DNA of 7,489 bases, taken from NCBI GenBank assembly GCA_003140655.1, contig PLKR01000071.1, positions 18,281 to 25,769 on the forward strand. Reading direction: 5' to 3'. Below are positions 1-4,880 of this stretch, piece by piece. The notes under the pieces were generated by a model that made no database searches, was not told where the DNA came from, and worked only from the letters and a program-made list of their open reading frames with translations. The stretch's first letter is position 1; each line of letters opens with the position of its first letter. The position numbers were made by a program, and so were the translations under genes. The DNA is from Acidobacteriaceae bacterium. Lineage in GTDB: Bacteria > Acidobacteriota > Terriglobia > Terriglobales > Acidobacteriaceae.

Positions 1-365
1 GCGCGCATATTGCCGGCTCTGATCGAGTCCGAGCGCGCGATGCCGAACAATTACATCGCCTCTCTACGCCTCGCGCAGATGGAGATCGCAGCAAACACTA
101 CGAAGAAACGATCGCGGCCTGTGATCGTGGTCTAGCTCGCGGACCAGGTGCGAATGGACAAGCATGGCTGCTACAGATCAAGGCACGCGCATTGATGCAG
201 AAAGGACAAACGGATGAAGCTCACCGCGCACTCCAGCAGGCATTGCAGGCGGCGGAGGCGATCCAAAACAAAGGCGCCCGGGACATAATCATCCCAAGGA
301 TTGAGAATGCTTTGAAAGAAATTAGGCTATGTTTACCCACCGGATCGATGACGTGGTTCAGATGA
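1..365 (+). pseudogene. C-terminal part of a TPR-type protein, interrupted by a 1-nt frameshift
   Basis: This is the 3' end of a gene that enters from the left edge. Frame 1 reads ARILPALIESERAMPNNYIA and on to RLAQMEIAA at about position 93, then runs to a stop near 135. The same type of sequence continues in frame 3 from position 96 (HYEETIAACDRGLARGPGA, then RALMQKGQTDEAHRALQQAL) to a TGA at 363-365. Restoring one base at 95/96 joins them into a continuous helical tetratricopeptide-like tail of about 120 residues. In Acidobacteriota such tails often end thioredoxin-like or TPR scaffold proteins, but that N-terminal domain lies outside the window, so the function is unknown. Frame and composition support real coding. 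The missing base could be a true mutation or a sequencing error. Confidence 0.6.
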
Positions 366-676
366 AAATCATCCGCTCTTTATCCTTATCCTTAGCAGTC
401 TTTCTCGCTCTGCAGCTTGTCTATGCGCAGGTACCAGGTGAGACGGTGCAGCCGCAGCCATCGGCTTTCGAGCAGAAGCTGCGTGAGGTCCTTTTGTACG
501 AACCATTGCGACGTTTCGTCGACCCGGTAGTCCTCTGGACACGGCGGGGGGAATTCTGGTTCCAGTGGTTGGTTTCAATCTGGATCTTTACTGGACCCGG
601 TGCATCCCTTTACGCTCAACACGAACGAAAGGGATGGCTATGCCACTGCATCGAGGATGCGTCGAGACGCGTATAA
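362..676 (+). CDS. Small putative exported protein of unknown function
   Basis: I do not recognise this gene. Starting at ATG 362 gives 104 residues that begin with a good secretion signal: MKII, an Arg at residue 5, then a hydrophobic run SLSLSLAVFLALQLVYAQ with a possible signal peptidase I site after about residue 22 (VYA-Q). A polar stretch (QVPGETVQPQPSAFEQKL) follows, then an aromatic hydrophobic segment around residues 69-82 (FWFQWLVSIWIFTG) that could be a membrane helix. An upstream in-frame ATG at 329 would add 11 polar residues and bury the signal, so 362 is preferred. The ATG overlaps the TGA of the preceding TPR gene (363-365), as in coupled translation. The last 30 residues are Cys/Trp/Arg rich and may be out-of-frame sequence, because the ArsR gene overlaps this end. 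The native C-terminus is doubtful. Confidence 0.4.
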   Translation: MKIIRSLSLSLAVFLALQLVYAQVPGETVQPQPSAFEQKLREVLLYEPLRRFVDPVVLWTRRGEFWFQWLVSIWIFTGPGASLYAQHERKGWLCHCIEDASRRV

Positions 677-902
677 GGATGTCTTCGGGGCGCTGGCCCA
701 CCCTGCGCGGCGCCGCGTGCTGCTCGCGGTCTATTTCAATGGATGTGCGATGACCGCCGGAGAAATTGCAGCGCTGTTTGCGCATGCATGGCAGACCACG
801 ACCCGGCATCTTCAGGTTCTTGAGGCCGCCGGTCTCTCACGCACGAGAGGCAGGGTAGGATGCGTATTTATTGCATCGAGCGAAAGCGATTGGCGTTGGT
901 GA
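657..902 (+). CDS. ArsR-family winged-helix regulator with frameshifted C-terminus
   Basis: A dimeric winged-helix DNA-binding repressor, probably controlling the VOC genes just downstream. From ATG 657 the protein shows the classic ArsR core: YKDVFGALAHPARRRVLLAV, then MTAGEIAALF (helix 2), and the recognition helix TTTRHLQVLEAAGL at about residues 44-57. After GL the open frame degenerates to a stop at 902. In another frame the expected wing continues as THERQGRMRIYCIERKRLAL followed by VSDWLAHF, and that frame stays open to 1021. One base is missing in the CTCT run at about 834-837. No metal-binding CxC is visible, so the ligand is unknown; this subgroup often lacks metal sites. A GTG at 600 is an alternative in-frame start. 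The 657 ATG is chosen because family members begin shortly before this core, although GAGG sits too close to it to be a good ribosome site. Confidence 0.7.
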   Translation: MRRDAYKDVFGALAHPARRRVLLAVYFNGCAMTAGEIAALFAHAWQTTTRHLQVLEAAGLSRTRGRVGCVFIASSESDWRW

Positions 903-945
903 GCGATTGGCTGGCGCACTTTCAATACCCGGTGAGACACCGTAC

Positions 946-952
946 AGGAGGG
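946..952 (+). promoter_or_regulatory. Strong Shine-Dalgarno of first VOC gene
   Basis: AGGAGGG ends 7 nt before ATG 960 and fixes that start. The leader closely matches the one at 1442-1447 before the second VOC gene. Confidence 0.75.
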
Positions 953-959
953 AAACAAG

Positions 960-1412
960 ATGTCCGCAACAAAAAAACCAACAGCCGTCAAGGCGAACCC
1001 GCCAAAGCGCGAAGCGCCTGACGACGTGCCGCAGTTCTTCAGGCTCAACGTGGAGGTCGGCGATCTCGACGCGGCGACCTCGTTCTATACAAAGTTGCTT
1101 GGTGTACAAGGGCGGAAGCAGCCGGGACACCGATGCTACTTCGACTGTGGGCCGGTAACCCTGCAAGTGCTGGATGTTTCCTCGGAGAGCCAGCCGCATC
1201 CAGCGGCAAAGTCCTTGTACTTTACGGTCAAGAATCTAGAGGCAGTATTCGATCGCGCCCAAGCGCTGAGCTGTCTGTCGCGCGAGGAAGTTCACGATGC
1301 ACCGGGAGGCGGCATCGTGGTGCGCCCCTGGGGCGAACGATCGTTCTATGCCGAGGATCCCTGGGGAAATCCTCTTTGTTTGGTAGAAGAGGGAACCGTT
1401 TACACCGGGTAG
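960..1412 (+). CDS. VOC family protein (glyoxalase/bleomycin resistance fold)
   Basis: A 150-residue protein with a Lys/Pro-rich N-terminal tail (residues 1-24) followed by one vicinal-oxygen-chelate domain. Visible family signs are the first beta-alpha unit QFFRLNVEVGDLDAATSFYT (25-44) leading into LLGV, the strand pair around YFDCGPVTLQVLDV, the second module start SLYFTVKNLEAVFDRA (85-100), and the closing signature SFYAEDPWGNPLCLVEEG (128-145). That last element contains the F-x-DPxGN-x-L turn and the Glu (143/144) usually placed near the metal site. One domain of this size normally dimerises to form two active sites. The substrate cannot be predicted; VOC members include dioxygenases, isomerases and drug-binding proteins. 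It lies 57 nt after the ArsR stop and 40 nt before a second VOC gene, so ArsR-VOC-VOC is probably one transcription unit. Confidence 0.85.
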   Translation: MSATKKPTAVKANPPKREAPDDVPQFFRLNVEVGDLDAATSFYTKLLGVQGRKQPGHRCYFDCGPVTLQVLDVSSESQPHPAAKSLYFTVKNLEAVFDRAQALSCLSREEVHDAPGGGIVVRPWGERSFYAEDPWGNPLCLVEEGTVYTG

Positions 1413-1441
1413 CGACTCCGGCACTGCACACAGGTCCGTTT

Positions 1442-1447
1442 AGGAGG
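1442..1447 (+). promoter_or_regulatory. Strong Shine-Dalgarno of second VOC gene
   Basis: AGGAGG lies 5 nt before ATG 1453 (AGGAGGAACAAATG) and supports that start. Confidence 0.75.
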
Positions 1448-1452
1448 AACAA

Positions 1453-1803
1453 ATGATTTTTGGCGCTCACGTAATTCTCTACAGTAAGAACGCCGAGGCG
1501 GACCGCGCATTTTTCCGCGATGTCCTCGGTTTCAAATCCGTCGATGCGGGTCATGGCTGGCTGATCTTCGCCCTGCCCCCCGGAGAAGCCGCAGTACACC
1601 CATCCGATGGGAGTGGCACCCAGGAAGTCTATTTCATGTGCGACGACCTGAAGTCCGAAATGGCATCCCTCGCGAAGAAGAACGTTGAGTGCTCTGAGGT
1701 TCAGGAAGCACGATGGGGTTCCATTACGAAGATGCGGCTTCCCGGTGGAGGGAAAGTCGGCCTTTATCAGCCTAAGCATCCTACGGCCTTAGGCTTGAAA
1801 TGA
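1453..1803 (+). CDS. VOC family protein (short glyoxalase-like)
   Basis: A 116-residue single VOC domain with no extra tail. Module one is MIFGAHVILYSKNAEADRAF then FRDVLGFKSVDAG, with His6 in the first-strand position where a metal ligand often lies. GWLIFALPPGEAAVHP follows. Module two begins EVYFMCDDLKSEMASLAKKN (58-77) and ends ITKMRLPGGGKVGLYQPKHP (91-110), a closing strand typical of a recognised VOC subgroup ending in GLYQP-HP. No clear terminal Glu ligand is visible, so it may bind metal differently or not at all. Its substrate is unknown. It differs clearly from the preceding VOC gene, so the two are not recent duplicates, although their ribosome-binding leaders are almost the same. 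Translation probably follows from the ArsR-VOC transcript. Confidence 0.85.
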   Translation: MIFGAHVILYSKNAEADRAFFRDVLGFKSVDAGHGWLIFALPPGEAAVHPSDGSGTQEVYFMCDDLKSEMASLAKKNVECSEVQEARWGSITKMRLPGGGKVGLYQPKHPTALGLK

Positions 1804-1856
1804 AGCGTCGTCAAAATGACGGACACTACCTACCCACCAATTGCCTCAGAACCTTG

Positions 1857-2204
1857 TCATGCAGAGTCCACCGCGGCATTGCCCAAATTGCGCCTTAAAA
1901 AACCGTGTGGCCAACACCCGGCATGTGATCGCAAATGTTCACTCAGGCACCGACAATCTTCACCGCGCTGGATGTCCCCAGCTTGGCATGGGCTATCGGT
2001 CACGAAGGCACTCACATGATCGTGGGACCCAGTGGGGCGAATTGGACAAATATGACCCTCCGCACTGAACACGCGGAACTCATACCAGGGGACGTTCAGC
2101 TCCGGCCGGAACAGCCCGAACACCTCCGAAACGATTCCCAACTCGAATGTGCCCATGCCGTCATACGCCATGGCGGCAAGCTTTCGCGGATCGCGGAGCG
2201 CCAT
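1857..2204 (-). pseudogene. Truncated N-terminus of a GlxA/FtrA-type AraC-family regulator
   Basis: Reading leftward from ATG 2204, the first 51 residues match the start of GlxA/FtrA-type regulators: KLAAMAYDGMGTFELGIVSE, VFGLFRPELNVPWYEFRVFS, AEGH. This is the first part of the DJ-1/PfpI-like sensor domain. A full protein is about 320 residues with a C-terminal AraC helix-turn-helix. Here the resemblance stops at about 2052, and the rest of the frame to 1857 (residues 52-115) looks random and Cys/His rich. Neither the rest of the DJ-1 domain nor the AraC domain is found in any frame, so the gene is a stub with no DNA-binding part. It diverges from the rhodanese gene at 2276, an arrangement I remember for FtrA-rhodanese pairs, which supports the identification. 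Confidence 0.6.
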
Positions 2205-2275
2205 GGCAGGATTTTAGCGCATATTGGCATTTATGCCTCTCGACCCCGGTCGCCCAGGCGAGCGAAAGTAATGCC

Positions 2276-2710
2276 ATGACCGCCCTCGAACACTTCGAAC
2301 AACTGCTCGAATTCGAAACCGACTGCTGGGATGTCCACGAGGACCTGAAATCCGGCATGCCCGATTACGTCATCCTGGATGTCCGCAGCCCGGAAGCTTA
2401 TGCCGCCGGCCACGTCCCCGGAGCCATCAACCTGCCCCACGGCCGAATCGTCGAGCGCAACCTCGCCGCATTCCCTGCCGGCGTCGCCTTCGTGGTCTAC
2501 TGCACCGGCCCCCACTGCAACGGAGCGGATAGAGCGGCAGTGCGCCTCGCGCGCCTCAATCGAAAAGTGAAGAAGATGCTGGGGGGCATAGCGGGGTGGA
2601 AGTGGGATGGGTTCGAGTTTAAGAAGTCAGAAGTCAGGAAACTGGCAACTTGGAGGGCAGCAAGATTGCAATTCGGGCTTGAGCCTGGATACGTTCAAGT
2701 GCCGGTCTAA
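2276..2710 (+). CDS. Rhodanese-like domain protein (sulfurtransferase)
   Basis: A single rhodanese domain predicted to carry sulfur as a cysteine persulfide. Key elements from ATG 2276 are a short N-terminal helix region; MPDYVILDVRSPEAYAAGHV (28-47) with the DVRxxxAYxxGHVPGAINLP signature; and the active loop VVYCTGPHCNGADRAAVRLA (73-92), where Cys76 is the likely catalytic residue and Cys81 a second thiol. The domain ends MLGGIAGWKWDGFEF (101-115). The CxxPHCNGA loop is the form I associate with rhodaneses beside GlxA/FtrA regulators, and such a regulator stub diverges from it 71 nt upstream. The last 29 residues (KKSEVRKLA onward) read through an AGAAGTC direct repeat and look non-native, so the original stop may have been lost. 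The core domain appears intact. No strong ribosome site is visible. Confidence 0.85.
   Translation: MTALEHFEQLLEFETDCWDVHEDLKSGMPDYVILDVRSPEAYAAGHVPGAINLPHGRIVERNLAAFPAGVAFVVYCTGPHCNGADRAAVRLARLNRKVKKMLGGIAGWKWDGFEFKKSEVRKLATWRAARLQFGLEPGYVQVPV
2622..2635 (+). repeat. Two tandem copies of AGAAGTC
   Basis: AGAAGTCAGAAGTC is two exact 7-bp units followed by a partial third (AGG). It lies inside the doubtful C-terminal tail of the rhodanese frame and resembles simple heptamer repeats that usually sit between genes. Confidence 0.6.
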
Positions 2711-2723
2711 AGACCAGACAACC

Positions 2724-3152
2724 ATGATGGGGACAGAAACAAGTCAAGCCGAGGACTCCCGGTACGTTCGCCTGCTGAAGCAATTCGGAGAAGCATGGAA
2801 TGCTGGGGACATTGACGAGCTCATGAGCATGATGACGGACGATTGTGTTTACTGTGCTTCGGTCGGACCCGAGCCAGGAACGACGTATGTGGGCTGGGAA
2901 GCAGTTCGAGAGGGGTTTTTAGCGATGTTGGCTTTTGATTCAGGTGGTGTGTCTCGTGCTGGCCGGGTGTTCATTGCAGGCAGCGTTGGTGTCAGCGAGT
3001 GGTCTTATGTATTTCGAGCCGGACCCGACACCGATTTTGAGGTCCGCGGGTGCGACATCTTTGAATTCCGTAGCGACCGGATTTCCCGTAAGGACGCGTT
3101 CAGGAAGTCATTTTCCGGACCCGAGGAGGATGCCGATGGCCGAGAAAGTTGA
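2724..3152 (+). CDS. NTF2/SnoaL-like protein (nuclear transport factor 2 family)
   Basis: A 142-residue small alpha+beta cone protein of the NTF2-like superfamily. Visible features are helix one LLKQFGEAWNAGDIDELMSM (17-36), then MTDDCVYCASVGPEPGTTYV (37-56) leading into the GWEAVREGF helix, and the curved sheet strands VFIAGSVGVSEWSYVF and FEVRGCDIFEFRSDRISRKD. The last stretch matches the usual GxDIFEFxDGKIxRKDxFRK ending. Some family members are enzymes (SnoaL cyclases, isomerases) and others bind small ligands; no activity can be assigned here. Two adjacent ATGs (2724, 2727) could start it. An in-frame extension to 2607 overlaps the rhodanese gene and is not family-like. It lies 13 nt after the rhodanese stop and upstream of a PLP-enzyme gene. 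Confidence 0.8.
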   Translation: MMGTETSQAEDSRYVRLLKQFGEAWNAGDIDELMSMMTDDCVYCASVGPEPGTTYVGWEAVREGFLAMLAFDSGGVSRAGRVFIAGSVGVSEWSYVFRAGPDTDFEVRGCDIFEFRSDRISRKDAFRKSFSGPEEDADGRES

Positions 3153-3267
3153 ATTCATGCGTTTGGTAACCATTGCCGCACATGTGGAACACGCCAGAAG
3201 GTCTGCCGGCGGCACCTGACGAAGAGATCCAACCGTCAAAAGCCACCAGTTGGTGAAATGAACACAG

Positions 3268-4122
3268 ATGAGACTTCAGACGCAAGCTGTGCATGTCTGC
3301 CACGAGGTGGATACGGCCTCCGGCGCCATTGCTAAGCCGATTAACCTGTCCGTCACGTTTGAACGTGACACCGATGGCAGCTATCCACGCGGGTACTTCT
3401 ATTCCGGCAAAGGCAATCCGAATCGCAACGGATTGGAAGCTGCGTTTGCGGCGCTTGAGGCCGGAAGAGTAGCGGTCGCATTCGCCTCTGGGTGTTCGGC
3501 CATCACGGCAGTCCTGCGGCCGCTAAAGCCCGGGGACCACGTCATCATTCCTGACGATGTCTTCCAAGGCACAGTCCGTATCCTGCGCGAGGTCTTGTCA
3601 GAGTGGCAGATCACATACAGTGCCATAGATCTTAGCCGCATGGCGTCAGTGGGGCCCGCCTTCCGACCGAATACGAAACTGGTGTGGATGGAGACGCTGT
3701 CGAATCCATTGCTGAAAGTCACGCAGCTGAAGGAAGTCTCCGATATTGCGCATAGCCACGGTGCGCTCAGCGTTGTGGACAACAGTTTCGTCACACCTAT
3801 ATTTCAGCGAGCAAATCTTGAGGCACGGCGCCTTGAGTTCCGTGATGTCGAGATCGTTGACGACGAGCCTTCGGGGGAGACGATTCTCGAGATTGAAGTG
3901 CGCGGAAAACGGGGATTCGGATATTGCAAGAGTATGCCGGGTGCAGTGAGTCCATTGGAGCGACTTAGAAGCAGACTCCGTCCGAGGCGGGTTGAGAGAG
4001 CGCGTGCCCCCAGCGAAGTGTCCGACAATTCTGATGTCCTCGGGAAGGAATGGCGCACGCCCGAACCGACGGACCTCATTTTTCCCAAATGGCAGAGCGA
4101 GCTCTTCAAGACCATCACTTGA
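3268..4122 (+). CDS. Chimeric frame: truncated Cys/Met-metabolism PLP enzyme fused to tyrosine recombinase C-terminal sequence
   Basis: Residues 1-181 match trans-sulfuration enzymes (cystathionine gamma-synthase/gamma-lyase type): GAIAKPINLSVTFERD, GNPNRNGLEAAFAALEAG (49-66), VAFASGCSAITAVLRPLKPG (70-89) with the PLP-phosphate-binding SGCxA, VIIPDDVFQGTVR, METLSNPLLKVT (141-152), and VVDNSFVTPIFQR (169-181) with the Asp that contacts the PLP ring nitrogen. The expected HSxTKYxxGH segment with the Schiff-base lysine is absent. From residue 182 the frame switches to integrase-like sequence (EARRLEFRDVEIVDDE, ILEIEVRGKRGFGYCK) and stops at 4122. The usual PLP-contacting YxR near residue 45 reads YSG. 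An active PLP enzyme is therefore very unlikely. The start is ATG 3268, because an in-frame TGA lies at 3259. No good ribosome site is seen. Confidence 0.7.
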   Translation: MRLQTQAVHVCHEVDTASGAIAKPINLSVTFERDTDGSYPRGYFYSGKGNPNRNGLEAAFAALEAGRVAVAFASGCSAITAVLRPLKPGDHVIIPDDVFQGTVRILREVLSEWQITYSAIDLSRMASVGPAFRPNTKLVWMETLSNPLLKVTQLKEVSDIAHSHGALSVVDNSFVTPIFQRANLEARRLEFRDVEIVDDEPSGETILEIEVRGKRGFGYCKSMPGAVSPLERLRSRLRPRRVERARAPSEVSDNSDVLGKEWRTPEPTDLIFPKWQSELFKTIT

Positions 4123-4363
4123 GGAGGAGAATCTTCGGTCCGACAGAGACGGCCGACCGCGTACTGCGTACAGCCTACGGCACACATATATCAGCATGCG
4201 GTTGATGGAGGGAGCCAACATCTATCAAATCGCTAAGAACTGTCGCACGAGTGTCGGAATGATCGAGAAGTATTACGGGGTGCATATCAAGAACTCGCTT
4301 AACGCCGCTGCCATCAATGTGGTCCGCTCGGGTAAAGACGAGATGGCGGAAGAAGAGATATGA
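3811..4363 (+). pseudogene. C-terminal half of a tyrosine recombinase (phage-type integrase), frameshifted
   Basis: Begins in the PLP-gene frame as EARRLEFRDVEIVDDE, RGKRGFGYCKSMPGAVSP and TDLIFPKWQSELFKTI. It then continues in another frame as LEEENLRSDRDGRPRTAYSL, RHTYISMRLMEGANIYQIAK, NCRTSVGMIEKYYGVHIKNS and ends AEEEI at 4363. One extra A at about 4117 (ATC-A-CTT) explains the shift. Catalytic-domain features are the box II Arg and His of SLRHT (codons 4178-4183), Cys in place of the second His/Trp (KNCRTS), and the nucleophilic Tyr in EKYYGVHI (codons 4271-4276). As I remember it, this integrase subgroup normally shows YSLRHTYI and IAKNCRTS. The N-terminal arm-binding and core-binding domains and most of the box I Arg region are missing. 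The gene is inactive, but it marks a past insertion next to the toxin-antitoxin module. Confidence 0.75.
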
Positions 4364-4437
4364 GCGCAACAACACATTGCTGGCTCTTCTTCCGAAATCG
4401 TGCTTGCCTTCCCCGATAGCGGTATCGACACCCACTC

Positions 4438-4487
4438 TATTAGGTTATTTTGAGGCATGAGGCGCCATAGCCTCGTATATTAGGTTT
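4438..4487 (+). promoter_or_regulatory. Probable promoter/operator region of the XRE gene
   Basis: TATTAGGTT occurs at 4438-4446 and again at 4478-4486, exactly 40 bp apart, which puts both on nearly the same helix face. Between them lie a tandem TGAGGC pair (4451-4456, 4458-4463) and an inverted pair GAGGC/GCCTC (4459-4463, 4470-4474). TATATT at 4476-4481 is a plausible -10 box; the best -35 candidate, TTGAGG at 4450-4455, has an overlong 20-bp spacer. A start 7 nt after this -10 box would fall on the ATG at 4488, giving a leaderless transcript. The repeats are seen directly. Promoter and operator roles are inferred. Confidence 0.4.
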
Positions 4488-4766
4488 ATGTTGCCCCTAT
4501 TCTCACTAGGCGAACAGATCGCCATCAAGCGCAAGGAACTCGGCCTGACGAAGCCCACGCTTGCAAAAAAAGCTAGGGTCGGACTCTCCACGCTCGACGC
4601 CCTGGAAAACGGACGGATGGGCGAACTGGGATATTCCAAGATCACCAATATTCTAGCGGCGCTGGGGATGGAGCTGAAGCTGCAGCAAGCAAGAGCGAGC
4701 CGGCCGACGCTTGAAGAGCTCATGGAAGAGGCACGGGCTGATGACGGTCTGGACCGACGCCGCTGA
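4488..4766 (+). CDS. XRE/HipB-like helix-turn-helix regulator
   Basis: A 92-residue protein with one XRE-type helix-turn-helix: FSLGEQIAIKRKELGLTKPT (5-24), LAKKARVGLSTLDALENGRM (25-44), GELGYSKITNILAALGMELK (45-64). The LENGRxxxLGxSKIxxILxALGxEL pattern is typical of HipB-like antitoxin/regulator proteins. The C-terminal tail RPTLEELMEEARADDGL is acidic and helical, as in relatives I remember where a similar RPTLDDLLxE tail ends the protein. ATG 4488 is the only sensible start. No Shine-Dalgarno is seen, so a leaderless message is possible. It lies 108 nt before the AbiEi-type gene on the same strand, with an operator-like palindrome in the gap, so it probably represses one or both downstream genes. 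It could act as a third component of the module or as a cargo regulator. Confidence 0.8.
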   Translation: MLPLFSLGEQIAIKRKELGLTKPTLAKKARVGLSTLDALENGRMGELGYSKITNILAALGMELKLQQARASRPTLEELMEEARADDGLDRRR

Positions 4767-4825
4767 CCAATTATAGTCCGCACGGAATGGCGGTTGTCCT
4801 GCCGGCACGTTTCCTTTCAGGGAGC

Positions 4826-4880
4826 CCATGTCCACATTTTCTTGTCGTCCATTAGTAATGGACATGGCATAATAATGGAC
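4826..4880 (+). promoter_or_regulatory. Operator-promoter region of the AbiEi gene: nested inverted repeats
   Basis: GTCCATTAGTAATGGAC at 4847-4863 is a perfect palindrome with 8-bp arms around a central G. A third half-site TAATGGAC recurs at 4873-4880, 17 bp after the right arm. CCATGTCCA (4826-4834) and TGGACATGG (4859-4867) form a second perfect 9-bp inverted repeat that shares bases with the palindrome, so two mutually exclusive pairings exist. CATAAT at 4868-4873 is a good -10 box, with TTGTCG at 4843-4848 a weak -35 at 19-bp spacing. A protein bound to the palindrome would block RNA polymerase. The repeats are exact and visible; binding by the XRE or AbiEi protein is inferred. Confidence 0.6.

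Noticed and set aside
1228..1779. 183-codon open frame on the minus strand across the two VOC genes
   Set aside because: Antisense shadow of two well-supported VOC genes; no ribosome site and no domain.
4794..4874. TTG-started extension of the AbiEi gene
   Set aside because: It would translate through the palindromic operator and the -10 box; the extra residues are not family-like, and ATG codons at 4875 and 4884 are available.
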